A stretch of 64,000 nucleotides of DNA from CAXBBB01 sp963815505 (GTDB taxonomy: Bacteria > Bacteroidota > Rhodothermia > Rhodothermales > BA12). A program made the position numbers and the translations under genes. The notes under the pieces were generated by a model. It was given only the letters and a program-made list of their open reading frames with translations, was not told the DNA's origin and searched no databases. Location of the stretch: the NCBI GenBank assembly GCA_963815505.1, contig CAWFGU010000010.1, forward strand, positions 62,001 to 126,000, read 5' to 3'. This document shows, piece by piece, positions 1 to 8,849 of this stretch (position 1 is the first letter of the stretch; the number at the start of each line of letters is the position of its first letter).

Positions 1-229
1 TGACTAAACAAAGACCAATCCAGGCAGAGAATACGCGGGAGGGGTGGTCGAAAAGCTGCGTCATGGTACGGGTGAGTGAGGTTTGTTGGTGGACTCTTCC
101 TCTGGCCCTGCGAAAACCGGGCCGATCTTATCGCAGGATTGCGGGTTGGGTAGAAAAAGCGATCGCACGAACAGAAATCCCTCGTTGTAACACGATAGTT
201 TCCATCGATCTGACTCTAAATACGACGAT
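1..229. other. Left-edge non-coding stretch upstream of prfA
   Basis: No open reading frame here looks like a real protein. The stretch is visibly more AT-rich than most of the window, as expected for a leader or promoter region of prfA. I found no two-part promoter that convinces me, and only a weak 5-bp GGCCC/GGGCC hairpin near 106-125. The 3' end of an upstream gene may lie just outside the window. Confidence 0.4.
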
Positions 230-1318
230 ATGCTCTCCGATACCCAACGCTTCGCCCTCAAATCTCATTACCAAACCTTAAACGGGAAGCTCTCCGACCC
301 CGATGTGGTGAGCGACGTAGCGCAGTTAACCTCGTTAAGCCGGGAGCACGCCGAGCTAAGCGCGCTGCTTGAAGTTGTTGGTCGCGCTGATGCGTTAGAA
401 AAAGAGGCGAAAGATTTACGGCAACTCCTTGAAAAAGAGGAGGATGAAGACATGGTCGAGATGATCCGAGACGATATCAAGCGGGTCACCGGGTCTCTCG
501 AGTCCGCCCGGATGGAGTTGCGCCGCAAGCTGATTCCGCGCGACCCTGCCGACCGAAAAGATGCCATCGTCGAGATTCGAGCCGGTGCGGGCGGGGACGA
601 GGCAGCTCTGTTCGTGCGCGATATGTTGGACATCTACGACCGGTATGCCCAGAATTCGAGTCTCAAAATCGAACTCATGGACACTTCGGCTGGGACGGGA
701 AGTGGGCTGAAGGAAGTGGTCTTCAGTGTGCGCGGGACGGATGCGTTCGCGCTCTTCCGCTACGAGAGCGGCGTCCACCGCGTTCAGCGCGTCCCAGCGA
801 CCGAGAGCCAAGGGCGTATTCACACGTCGGCGATTACGGTCGCCGTCTTGCCCGAGGCCGAGGAGGTCGACGTCGAGGTGCGCGCGTCGGACCTGCGCAT
901 CGACACGTACCGGTCGAGCGGAGCGGGCGGGCAGCACGTCAACACGACCGACTCGGCCATCCGCATCACGCACATCCCGACCGGACTGGTCGTGACGTGC
1001 CAGGACGAGCGGAGCCAGCACAAGAACAAGGACTCGGCGATGCGGCTGCTGCGGTCCAGGCTCTACGAGGCCGAACGCGAGCGCATCGATTCGGAGCGGT
1101 CGGCGGCGCGCAAGGAGATGGTCGGCTCGGGCGATCGGTCGGCTAAAATCCGTACCTACAACTACCCGCAAGACCGGGTGACCGATCACCGGCTCGAAGG
1201 CGACGACAAAAACCACCCGCTGCGATCGATCCTCAGCGGCGAACTGTCGCCCATCGTCGACGCGCTGCGCACCCAAGACGAGGCGGCCCGGCTGGCGCAC
1301 TTCGAGGAGCAAGGGTAA
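230..1318 (+). CDS. prfA: Peptide chain release factor 1
   Basis: This class I release factor recognises UAA and UAG in the ribosomal A site and triggers peptidyl-tRNA hydrolysis. The 362-residue length is normal for RF1. The peptidyl-transferase-centre motif GGQ is at residues 233-235 inside the conserved GAGGQHVN context. The codon-recognition element is PAT (PxT class), in RVPATESQGRIHTSA, which marks RF1 rather than RF2. The C-terminal GSGDRSAKIRTYNYPQ block is also present. The ATG at 230 gives the expected N-terminal helical domain. Codon use changes inside the gene: the first 70-80 codons use TTA, AAA and other AT-rich codons, and the rest is GC-rich like the neighbours. The family assignment is secure. 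Confidence 0.98.
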   Translation: MLSDTQRFALKSHYQTLNGKLSDPDVVSDVAQLTSLSREHAELSALLEVVGRADALEKEAKDLRQLLEKEEDEDMVEMIRDDIKRVTGSLESARMELRRKLIPRDPADRKDAIVEIRAGAGGDEAALFVRDMLDIYDRYAQNSSLKIELMDTSAGTGSGLKEVVFSVRGTDAFALFRYESGVHRVQRVPATESQGRIHTSAITVAVLPEAEEVDVEVRASDLRIDTYRSSGAGGQHVNTTDSAIRITHIPTGLVVTCQDERSQHKNKDSAMRLLRSRLYEAERERIDSERSAARKEMVGSGDRSAKIRTYNYPQDRVTDHRLEGDDKNHPLRSILSGELSPIVDALRTQDEAARLAHFEEQG

Positions 1319-1371
1319 ACGCCGTGTGGCCGCAGTGAACCCCGGCGCCCACCGCTTCCGTAGAAGCGGTC

Positions 1372-2268
1372 ATGCGCGACCTACTCGAACCTGCCACACC
1401 CGAGGATTACCGGTTCCTCGGCCAATTGCTCACCAGTCCCGTCAGCCTGTCGAACGACGGTCCGCTGAAACGCAGCATCGACGCTTACCTGTCGGCTCGG
1501 TCTAGCGGCTCGCCCCAAGCCGTCGCCCTTCGCCGCGAGGCCGACGCGCAGATCGAGCGGGCGCTCCGGTACTTCGGCTCGTCGGATGTGGGGCACACCG
1601 TCCGCGGATCGGTCGGGATGGAAGCTGGAGTCAGCCTCGACGTGATCGTGGGCGACGTAGCGCGGCACCTCAACGTCGACCTGCCCAGCGGAGCGCGGTT
1701 GCCCGAAGAGATCGAAGCGCTGGCCCAGCGGCACGTCGAGCGCACGTTTGCCAGCATGGCGCCCGCCGACCGGCAGCGCGCGCTCGAGGAGTTGGGCGTC
1801 GAGGCTCGGCAGGCGCGGTCGTTTCTGACGCAGTCAGCTTCGGTCTTCGCGCTGCCCGTCTTGATTCGGGCGTTCGATGTCGTGGTCGTGCAGGGGCTGG
1901 TCCGCAATTTGATCTTCGGTACGATCACGCGCTACGTCGGCAAACGCGTCGCCGGGACGCTCCTGGGCGCTCTGGTCGCCCGGCTGCCGTGGTGGACGCG
2001 CGTCGTCGGTCCGCTGTCGTGGGCGTTCTCGATCGGCTGGACCGCTCTCAGTTTGCAAGGCCCCGCCTACCGCAAGACCGTTCCGGCCGTCCTCTACTTG
2101 GGGCTGATCGGATTGCGGAGCGATCTGGACGACGGCGTCATCGACCGAATCGACGGCGACCGGCTCCTGCCAGCGTCCGGCAGGGACGACGGAGCAGCAG
2201 TAGCGGCTCGATCCGGTCGATCAGCGCGCGCGCGTCGCCCAGGAGCAGGTCGTGGAGGCGCGGCATGA
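1372..2268 (+). CDS. YaaW/UPF0174 family protein
   Basis: The central and C-terminal parts resemble Escherichia coli YaaW (UPF0174). There is an all-helical N-terminal half, a segment rich in small and hydrophobic residues around residues 185-225, and the signature AYRKTVPAVLYLGLIGLR near residues 231-248. The biochemical function of the family is unknown, and I assign none. It follows prfA by 53 bases on the same strand. The last ~50 residues are low-complexity (Arg, Gly and Ala rich) and run antisense into the end of the bPH2 gene on the other strand, overlapping it by 131 bases. The natural C-terminus may therefore be shorter, with a stop lost by mutation or a base error. Confidence 0.7.
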   Translation: MRDLLEPATPEDYRFLGQLLTSPVSLSNDGPLKRSIDAYLSARSSGSPQAVALRREADAQIERALRYFGSSDVGHTVRGSVGMEAGVSLDVIVGDVARHLNVDLPSGARLPEEIEALAQRHVERTFASMAPADRQRALEELGVEARQARSFLTQSASVFALPVLIRAFDVVVVQGLVRNLIFGTITRYVGKRVAGTLLGALVARLPWWTRVVGPLSWAFSIGWTALSLQGPAYRKTVPAVLYLGLIGLRSDLDDGVIDRIDGDRLLPASGRDDGAAVAARSGRSARARRPGAGRGGAA

Positions 2269-3727
2269 ACGCGGGCTGCGCTCCGGCCGTGTCGATGAAG
2301 ACCGAGGCCAGTCCGCGTCTGCGCTGGAAAAACGACTGCTCGAGTTCGAGCGACTGGATCTTGTGCGTCGGCAGGTAGCGCAGGCGGCGGATGATGGCAC
2401 CGGCACGGACGGTCAGCACGCCGCCTTCGAGCGCATAGCCGTGGACGTTCCACAGCGCACGCACCCACCAGATCAGCGGAGGAATCGCGAGCAGCGGCCA
2501 GAACGCGTGGTGCGAGCGCGTGATCGCGTAGGCGACGGCGACGGGGATACCGATGCCGAAGACGACGCGCAGCACGCGCCGGCGGATGAACAGCTCCGAC
2601 ACGTGCCGCACGATCGGTGGGCGGTGGACGCCGAACAGATCGCCCACTAGCGCGTCGCTTTTGGACTCGGCGGCGAGCGGCACCAGCGTGGTCAGGCCGC
2701 TCATCTGGTCGTCCAGCCCCATCGTTTGGGCGTGGAGCGCCGCGTATCCCAGCCGCCGGTGAACCGGGTTCGACCGGATGCGCAGCGCCTGCACGCGCGG
2801 AATCGGAACGGTCCGCTGCGTCTTGCCCAGCAGGCCGTGCGACGACACCAGCTTGCTCTCGTCCTCGCGCGTCAGGCGGAAGCCGTAGAGCTTGTTGAGC
2901 GTCGTCAGGATGCCGAAGAGCCACGACAGCAGAAACGCGACGGCGACTGTCAGCGCGACCGTCAGCGCGACCGAGTCGGGTAGCGTGGACGTGTACTCGG
3001 CGTAGCGCTCGTCCGAGAAGAAGTCGACGACGTCTTCGGGGCTGATCTGCAAGTTCTGGACGAAGCCGAACGCAATCGCGATGTAGATCATCGAGAAGCG
3101 CATCGTCCCGGCGCCCAGCACCTGAGGCAGCGACATCGCGAACAGCGTCTGCTCCGCCTGCTCCTCGGCGGGCGCGGCGGCGTTTTCGTCCGAAGCCGGC
3201 GCAGCCGATTTCTGGTGGCTCCGCTCGAGCGCGCGGAGGAGCTTGCGCATCGCGACGGCGTCGGCGTGGCGGACGAACGAGAGCGTGCCCTCGGCTCCCG
3301 CTCCGCTTCCGGTCAGGATGAGCAGGCGCGCCATGCCAAAGACGCGGGCCAGCGCGGGCTGCTCGATCTCGATGCGCTGGATCCGCTCGATTGGGATGTT
3401 GCGAAACTGCCGCGCGAACACGCCGCTCTCGATCACGACGGCGTCGGGGTCGATGCGGTAGGTCAGCCGCATCCAGCCCGCGACGATGAACGGAAGCCCC
3501 AGCACGCCGAACCCGACGAACAGAATGAGCGAAAACAGCGAGGCGTTATCGCTGCCCGAAATGAAAATCGCGACCAGCGGATAGGCCAGCGCTGGAAGGC
3601 TCGCGATCAGGCGATGGAACAGCGAAAACGGATGCGTCCGCTGCATCTCGGCCCACGGCTCGCGCGCTCGTTCGATGTCCAACGGCAAGGCAGATACCGG
3701 TTCGGTCCGGGCGTCGGCTTCGGTCAC
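2138..3727 (-). CDS. bPH2 (YdbT-like) multi-pass membrane protein
   Basis: About 529 residues with three repeats of paired transmembrane helices followed by a bacterial PH domain (DUF304/bPH2), as in Bacillus YdbT. Helix pairs lie near residues 35-75, 175-265 and 385-425. Each is followed by a PH-like strand pattern containing an IPIERIQRIEIEQ-type sequence, repeated as PIPRVQALRIRS and LPTHKIQSLELEQ. The GTG start at 3727 was chosen because it overlaps the TGA of the YdbS-like gene (GTGA), which implies translational coupling. The frame stays open further upstream but becomes antisense to the neighbour. In Bacillus, YdbS and YdbT work as a pair, and the tight pairing here supports the same. 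The exact role in the envelope is not established. Confidence 0.85.
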   Translation of the reverse strand: MTEADARTEPVSALPLDIERAREPWAEMQRTHPFSLFHRLIASLPALAYPLVAIFISGSDNASLFSLILFVGFGVLGLPFIVAGWMRLTYRIDPDAVVIESGVFARQFRNIPIERIQRIEIEQPALARVFGMARLLILTGSGAGAEGTLSFVRHADAVAMRKLLRALERSHQKSAAPASDENAAAPAEEQAEQTLFAMSLPQVLGAGTMRFSMIYIAIAFGFVQNLQISPEDVVDFFSDERYAEYTSTLPDSVALTVALTVAVAFLLSWLFGILTTLNKLYGFRLTREDESKLVSSHGLLGKTQRTVPIPRVQALRIRSNPVHRRLGYAALHAQTMGLDDQMSGLTTLVPLAAESKSDALVGDLFGVHRPPIVRHVSELFIRRRVLRVVFGIGIPVAVAYAITRSHHAFWPLLAIPPLIWWVRALWNVHGYALEGGVLTVRAGAIIRRLRYLPTHKIQSLELEQSFFQRRRGLASVFIDTAGAQPAFMPRLHDLLLGDARALIDRIEPLLLLRRPCRTLAGAGRRRFGR

Positions 3728-4347
3728 AGCGCTTCGGTGTCGAGGTACGCCTTGAGCCGCTCGCGCAGGGCGACGGCCTCGTCGTAGCGCAGGCCCGGCA
3801 GCGTGACCGTGTGGTTTTGCGTGCCCGCCGTGTGGACGATCAGTTTGCCCAGATCGACGCGCCGCTCGATCAGGTTCTGCGACACGTCGAGGTGCTGCAC
3901 GCGCCGCAGCGGAACGAGCGTGCGAACGCGGTTCACGATGCCCCTCTCGACGAACAGCGCGTCGCCCGAGACGTGCCAGCGCCAGAACCGGTAGCGCAGG
4001 CGCGGCACGTAGACGACGTAGAGTATGGACAGGATCAGGGCCGATGCGATCAAGACGCCCGGCGGCCACCACGTCGGATCGCCTCCGTCCAGCCCCAACA
4101 GCGGCAGCTCGATGCGGCGCACGATCGCCACCACGTCGAACACGAGCGCCGTAATGACGACCGGCAGCCACCACAGCGTCGCCGAGATGCGCCAGACCGA
4201 GCGGACTTCGGGTTCGAGCATCCGCTCCGACGATACCGCTTCGAGCATGTCGTCGGCCGGTTCGGCTTGCACGTCCAGCATATTGGGAGCTTGATCGTGC
4301 GGCTCGATGGGCGGCGGAGACGAAAGAGGGGGCAGGGCTTCAGGCAT
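3724..4347 (-). CDS. bPH2 (YdbS-like) membrane protein
   Basis: This 207-residue protein has a proline-rich cytoplasmic N-terminus, two predicted membrane helices near residues 50-75 and 95-118, and one bPH2/DUF304 domain. The domain includes the typical VPLRRVQHLDVSQNLIERR segment and a TAGTQNHTVTLPGL strand region. This single-domain layout is that of Bacillus YdbS, and the three-domain YdbT partner follows directly with overlapping stop and start codons. Its own ATG overlaps the last 8 bases of the upstream hydrolase gene, so the three genes form one tightly packed operon. Membrane location is clear from sequence. The molecular function is inferred only from the family. Confidence 0.85.
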   Translation of the reverse strand: MPEALPPLSSPPPIEPHDQAPNMLDVQAEPADDMLEAVSSERMLEPEVRSVWRISATLWWLPVVITALVFDVVAIVRRIELPLLGLDGGDPTWWPPGVLIASALILSILYVVYVPRLRYRFWRWHVSGDALFVERGIVNRVRTLVPLRRVQHLDVSQNLIERRVDLGKLIVHTAGTQNHTVTLPGLRYDEAVALRERLKAYLDTEAL

Positions 4348-5356
4348 CGGCGTCGGTACGCGGATCGGAGGCTTGCGTTGCGGGCGAATCGGCCGAGCCG
4401 CTTAGGAAATCGGTCACGATTCGCGTGTAGCGCTCGCGATGGGTAGGGTCGGTCAGCATCTTGACGTGCCGCGCGCCCTCGAACGTCTCGATCCGAACCG
4501 ACGGTGCGGCACGCTCGGCGATGCGCTCGAAAATGGGGAAGAAAGTGATTTCATCGTCGGTCCCCTGCAAGATGAGCAGAGGGGCGGGCGGATCGGCGAT
4601 GAATTGCTCAATCGTCAGGCGGTCGAGGTTGCGGCCGATCGTCAGGTCGAAGCCCAGCATCGCGCTCGAGATGAGTGGTCGCGGGATGCCGTCGCGCGAG
4701 GCTACACCACGTAGCGTCGCCTCCACGTCGGCCAGCGGCGAGTCGAAAACGACGCGCTCGACCGTCACGCCGGTCGCCTTGAGTCGTTCGTTCAGTTCGG
4801 GCCGCTCGTACATCACCGCCGTCGCCAGCGCGCCCATCGAATAGGCATAGATCGTGACCCTGTGCACACCTTGGCTGGCCAAATACTCGACCGACGACAC
4901 CACGTCTTCGGCGAACTCCCAGCCCATCGACGTGTCGCCCGGCTCGCTGTCGCCGCTGTTGCGCAGGTCGGGCAGGAGCACGTGATGCGACTCAGCCAGG
5001 CCTGCAGCGCGGACGAGTGGCAGGTACTTCATCGGTTTGAGCCGGTTGGCGTTGCGCCCGTGGATGAACAGGACGGCGGCATCCGCGTCGGCGTTCTCGG
5101 CGGGCATCCACCACGCGCTCAAGTTGAGGTCGTCCGGTGTCGTGCGATAGTCTACCACCTCGTAGGTGGGGAATCCGAAGTCGCCGGGCGCCCGCTTGCC
5201 GTCCAGCGCGTACTCGGTGATTTGCGCCGGGTCCGTGAACGGATCCTCGTGTGTGACCGGGGCGTACGTTCGCACCTGCCGAACGAAGTAGTACGACGCA
5301 CCGACCCACGCCATTCCAATCGCGGCGACGGGGACGAGGAGGTAGCGGAGCTTCAC
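4340..5356 (-). CDS. Membrane-anchored alpha/beta hydrolase
   Basis: About 338 residues from a GTG start at 5356, with an N-terminal membrane anchor (residues 4-24) followed by an alpha/beta-hydrolase fold. Visible elements are the oxyanion-hole HG at 99-100, the nucleophile elbow AYSMG with Ser173, the acid in QGTDDE (Asp267 or Asp268) and His297 in GARHVKM. The first Gly of the usual GxSxG is Ala. The layout matches BEM46/FrsA-like serine hydrolases of unknown substrate. The GTG was preferred over an ATG at 5458 because the extra 34 residues are polar, unlike any signal, and crowd the divergent egtB start. It is the first gene of an operon with two bPH2 proteins, so a lipid or envelope substrate is plausible but unproven. 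Confidence 0.8.
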   Translation of the reverse strand: MKLRYLLVPVAAIGMAWVGASYYFVRQVRTYAPVTHEDPFTDPAQITEYALDGKRAPGDFGFPTYEVVDYRTTPDDLNLSAWWMPAENADADAAVLFIHGRNANRLKPMKYLPLVRAAGLAESHHVLLPDLRNSGDSEPGDTSMGWEFAEDVVSSVEYLASQGVHRVTIYAYSMGALATAVMYERPELNERLKATGVTVERVVFDSPLADVEATLRGVASRDGIPRPLISSAMLGFDLTIGRNLDRLTIEQFIADPPAPLLILQGTDDEITFFPIFERIAERAAPSVRIETFEGARHVKMLTDPTHRERYTRIVTDFLSGSADSPATQASDPRTDADA

Positions 5357-5468
5357 AGGCGAGGGCGGTTTGGAGTGCAAAATACGCGCGGCAGCGGCGC
5401 ACTTCTCACGATTCTGCACCGAGTGGATCTCGTGGGGAACGCGTGCGCCGTTCTGCAATACTCAGGCG

Positions 5469-6788
5469 ATGAACACCGCCCCAGACCCTGCGCCGCCGCA
5501 CGCTGTGCCCGCGATCGCGCCGCCTCCCACCGACACGCTCGCCAGGCGCTACGACGCCGTCCGGCGCTTCACGCGCACGCTCGTCGAGACGATGGAAACC
5601 GAAGACTTCGTCGTACAGACGATGGAAGACGTATCGCCGACCAAGTGGCACCTTGCCCACACGTCGTGGTTTTTCGAGACATTCGTCCTGTCGCCGCACC
5701 TGCCGGGCTATGCGCCGTTCCACCCGCAGTACGCTTACCTGTTCAACAGCTACTACGTCCAAGCAGGAGAGCGCCACTGCCGCGACCGCCGAGGCTACCT
5801 CAGCCGCCCGACCGTCGCCGACGTGATGGCCTTCCGCGCCCACGTCGACGCGCACATGACGCAGCTGCTCCAAGGCGACGTAAGCGTCGAAGTCGGCGCA
5901 CTCGTCGAGGTTGGCCTGCACCACGAACAGCAGCACCAGGAACTGCTCGTGACCGACATCAAGCACGTGTTCTCGGTCAACCCACTGCGCCCCGTCTTCC
6001 GCGAGGGTTCGGGCGACGCTGCGAAGGGGGACGCGTCGCCGCTGTCGTGGATCGGGTTCGAGGGCGGCGTGCATCTTATCGGGCACGAGGGCGAGGGCTT
6101 CCACTTCGACAACGAGGCGCCGCGCCACAAGACCTACGTCCAGCCGTTCCGCATGGCGAGCCGACTGGTCACCTGCGGTGAGTTCATGGAGTTCATGGCC
6201 GACGGCGGCTACAGCCGTCCCGAGTTGTGGCTGTCGATGGGCTGGGCGACGGTTCAGGAAAAGGGGTGGAACGAGCCGTTCTACTGGGAGCCGCAGCGCG
6301 ACGCGTCGGGCGACAGTATGCCCTCGGCCAGCCGACGACTCTTCACGCTGGGTGGCGAGCGCGACATCGACCCTGACGAGCCCGTCTGCCACGTCAGCTA
6401 CTACGAGGCCGACGCCTACGCCCGCTGGGCTGGAAAGCGCCTGCCGACCGAAGCCGAGTGGGAAGTCGCCGCCGCCGGTCAGCCCGTTGACGGAACGTTC
6501 GCCGACAGCCTCAACCTGCATCCGCGCAAGGCAACCGGCGAGGGCATGACCCAGCTCTACGGCGACGTATGGCAGTGGACGCGCTCGCAGTACAGTCCTT
6601 ATCCCGGCTACGCTCCGGCTCCGGGCGCGCTGGGCGAGTACAACGGCAAGTTCATGTGCAACCAGTTCGTGCTCCGGGGCGCCTCGTGCGCGACCAGCCG
6701 CAGCCACGCCCGCCCGACGTACCGCAACTTCTTCCCGCCCGAAAGCTCCTGGCAGTTCACCGGCATCCGCCTCGCCGCCGACGCCTGA
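5469..6788 (+). CDS. egtB: Ergothioneine biosynthesis sulfoxide synthase EgtB
   Basis: This iron(II)-dependent enzyme joins hercynine to a thiol donor (gamma-glutamylcysteine or cysteine) through a C-S bond with oxygen. The 439-residue protein has an N-terminal DinB-like helical domain and a C-terminal formylglycine-generating-enzyme-like domain. The iron ligands expected for the family are visible: a histidine in HLAHTSWFFE (His64) and the HX3HXE motif at His152-His156-Glu158. The C-terminal domain contains GFEGGVHLIGHEGEGFHFDN, AGKRLPTEAEWE and the terminal FFPPESSWQFTGIRLA signature. The ATG at 5469 opens a short Pro/Ala-rich leader. egtD follows after 106 bases, so the first two steps of ergothioneine synthesis are paired. 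Which sulfur donor it uses cannot be read from sequence alone. Confidence 0.95.
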   Translation: MNTAPDPAPPHAVPAIAPPPTDTLARRYDAVRRFTRTLVETMETEDFVVQTMEDVSPTKWHLAHTSWFFETFVLSPHLPGYAPFHPQYAYLFNSYYVQAGERHCRDRRGYLSRPTVADVMAFRAHVDAHMTQLLQGDVSVEVGALVEVGLHHEQQHQELLVTDIKHVFSVNPLRPVFREGSGDAAKGDASPLSWIGFEGGVHLIGHEGEGFHFDNEAPRHKTYVQPFRMASRLVTCGEFMEFMADGGYSRPELWLSMGWATVQEKGWNEPFYWEPQRDASGDSMPSASRRLFTLGGERDIDPDEPVCHVSYYEADAYARWAGKRLPTEAEWEVAAAGQPVDGTFADSLNLHPRKATGEGMTQLYGDVWQWTRSQYSPYPGYAPAPGALGEYNGKFMCNQFVLRGASCATSRSHARPTYRNFFPPESSWQFTGIRLAADA

Positions 6789-6894
6789 GCGCTTTGCCGC
6801 TGCCAGTGCAGTTCGCGCAGCTTGGAACGCGCGATCCAAACCGGCTTTCCGCCCTCTTCCTCACCCACGCGCCCGCCGCTCCACCAACCCGCCG

Positions 6895-7881
6895 ATGCCC
6901 CACGGCTCACGCCCGGCCGCTCCGATGGATGCCCCTTCTGCCGACGTTTCCACCGAACGCGACGGTTTCCTCCGCGATGTGCTCGCCGGCCTGACCGCGC
7001 CGGACAAGTCGCTGCCCTGCAAGTACCTCTACGACGCGCACGGCTCGCAACTCTTCGACGCGATCACCGAACTGGATGCCTACTATCCGACGCGCACCGA
7101 AACGGCGATCCTGACTGAGCACGGCTCAGGCATCGCCCGTGCCATCGGCCCGCACGTCCGGGTAATCGAATACGGCAGCGGCTCGTCGATCAAGACGCGG
7201 CTGCTCCTCGACGCGCTCGACCGGCCCGCTAGCTACGTCCCACTCGACATCAGCGCTGAGCACTTGGCCGCGTCCGCTGAACGCTTGCAGGCGGAGTACC
7301 CCGACCTACCGATTACGCCCGTCGTCGCCGACTACACGTCCGACTTCGACCTGCCCGACGCGCCGGGCGATCGGACGCTCCTCTTCTTTCCCGGCTCGAC
7401 GATCGGCAACTTCGATCCCGGCGAAGCTCGCGACTTCCTTACCTCGATGCGCAGCGTGATCGGTGGCGATGGTGCCGTCCTGATAGGCGTCGACTTGCGC
7501 AAAGACGCCGCTGTTCTGGAGCGCGCTTACGATGATCCCGAAGGTGTTACCGCGGCCTTCAACCGCAACTTGATCACGCGGATCAACCGCGAACTGAGTG
7601 CCACGCTTGATCCCGATGGCTTCGTTCATCGCGCCGTCTGGAACGACGAAGCCGGACGCGTCGAGATGCACCTCGTCAGCACGCGTGATCAGATCGCCGA
7701 GGTGGGAAACGTGATGCTGTCGTTTCGTGAGGGCGAGCGCATCCACACCGAAAGCTCCTACAAATACAGCCTCGATGGCTTCGCCCGGCTCGCCGCCCAA
7801 GCCGGCCTCACCATCGACCGCGTGTGGACCGATTCAGGCGAGCGGTTCAGCGTACAACTGCTCTCGCCCGCCGAGGATTGA
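6895..7881 (+). CDS. egtD: L-histidine N-alpha-methyltransferase EgtD
   Basis: EgtD trimethylates histidine to hercynine using S-adenosylmethionine, the first step of ergothioneine synthesis. The 328-residue protein carries the family hallmarks: the N-terminal LPCKYLYDAHGSQLFDAITELDAYYPTRTE segment, the SAM-binding IEYGSGSSIKTRLLLDAL region, and LLFFPGSTIGNFDPGEA. Either the ATG at 6895 or the in-frame ATG at 6925 could be used. The second gives 318 residues, nearer the usual ~320. It sits directly downstream of egtB on the same strand, so co-transcription is likely. No egtC or egtE is present in the window; two-gene egtBD loci are common outside actinobacteria. It converges with the response-regulator gene 120 bases further on. 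Confidence 0.96.
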   Translation: MPHGSRPAAPMDAPSADVSTERDGFLRDVLAGLTAPDKSLPCKYLYDAHGSQLFDAITELDAYYPTRTETAILTEHGSGIARAIGPHVRVIEYGSGSSIKTRLLLDALDRPASYVPLDISAEHLAASAERLQAEYPDLPITPVVADYTSDFDLPDAPGDRTLLFFPGSTIGNFDPGEARDFLTSMRSVIGGDGAVLIGVDLRKDAAVLERAYDDPEGVTAAFNRNLITRINRELSATLDPDGFVHRAVWNDEAGRVEMHLVSTRDQIAEVGNVMLSFREGERIHTESSYKYSLDGFARLAAQAGLTIDRVWTDSGERFSVQLLSPAED

Positions 7882-8001
7882 GGTCTCTACCGCACTGGCT
7901 CATCGCGAGGGCGAAGGCCGCGGCGATCCGAGTGTACCCAAGCCCGCCTGGATTTCCGCTTCGTTTCGCGCATTGAAAGTGGAAAGGTGTCGAGTCCATC
8001 A

Positions 8002-8664
8002 TCACGCGTCCAGCCCACCGCGTAGCGCAATGCGTATGGCGCCGGAGCGCGAGCGGACGTGCAGTTTGGAATAGATGTTCTTGACGTGAGAGCGCAGCGT
8101 GTGAGGCGAGACGAACAGGCGCTCGGCTAGCTCGGCTTCGGTCGTATCGCCGACCAAACCGCGCAGGACTTCGGTCTCGCGCGGTGTGAGTTCGAGCAGG
8201 GCGGATGCCTCGTCGGCGTGGACAGGTAGTGCCGACTGCGACTGCACCAGGGCCAGTGTCTTGCGTGCGATGGCGGGCGAAAGGGGTGATCCGCCGCGCA
8301 GTAGCTCACGGGCCGCCTCGACCACGTCGGCGGCAGGGGTGTCTTTGAGCAGGTAGCCCGATGCCCCGGCCTGGATCGCCCCGAACACGCGCTCGCTGTC
8401 TTCGAACACTGTCAGCATCATCACCTCGCATCGGGGTGCCGTCTGCTTGAACCGGCGCGTCGTCTCGATGCCGTCCGTGCCGGGCATTTCGATATCCATC
8501 AGGACCACGTCGGGCAGCCGGTCGGGGGAGAGGCAGGCGACCTCTTCGAGAAACGCGTCGCCGCTTTCGGAGACGAGCGTCAGTTCCACGTCGTCGTAGA
8601 GGCTGAGGTATTCGACCATGCGGTCGCGCAGGGCAGCGATGTCTTCTACGAGGGCGATGCGCAT
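8002..8664 (-). CDS. NarL/FixJ-type response regulator (orphan)
   Basis: This 220-residue two-domain regulator has a receiver domain with phosphoacceptor Asp57 (in VVLMDIEMPG), Thr85 and Lys107, followed by a LuxR-type helix-turn-helix. The helix-turn-helix contains LTPRETEVLRGLVGD and LFVSPHTLRSHVKNIYSKLHVRSR. The ATG at 8664 starts directly on the receiver sequence MRIALVED; upstream in-frame codons give an Arg-rich extension with no family match. No histidine kinase is adjacent, so its partner is encoded elsewhere. Target genes are unknown. It is transcribed divergently from the M1 peptidase, with 185 bases between the two starts, which could be a shared control region. Confidence 0.9.
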   Translation of the reverse strand: MRIALVEDIAALRDRMVEYLSLYDDVELTLVSESGDAFLEEVACLSPDRLPDVVLMDIEMPGTDGIETTRRFKQTAPRCEVMMLTVFEDSERVFGAIQAGASGYLLKDTPAADVVEAARELLRGGSPLSPAIARKTLALVQSQSALPVHADEASALLELTPRETEVLRGLVGDTTEAELAERLFVSPHTLRSHVKNIYSKLHVRSRSGAIRIALRGGLDA

Positions 8665-8849
8665 GGCGAGCGGGTGAGGGGTGAGGCGGTGTGCACGAAA
8701 CGGCGGCATCCGACGCGTGCGAGACGTTCGGATCATCAGAGGGAGACGACAGAAGAATAGAAACAGAGCCGAAGTGAGGCTACGGTCACTCGGCGCACGC
8801 GCGCGTCACCGCATCCGGGTATCTTGCCGCTCTCCACTCGCCGACCGTC

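Noticed and set aside
4862..6181. A 439-residue plus-strand frame opposite the alpha/beta hydrolase and overlapping egtB
   Set aside because: It is antisense to one real gene and out of frame with another, with low-complexity Arg/Ala/Pro content.
5406..6839. Long minus-strand frame opposite egtB
   Set aside because: It is a high-GC shadow of the well-supported egtB frame, with low-complexity composition and no motif, signal or family pattern.
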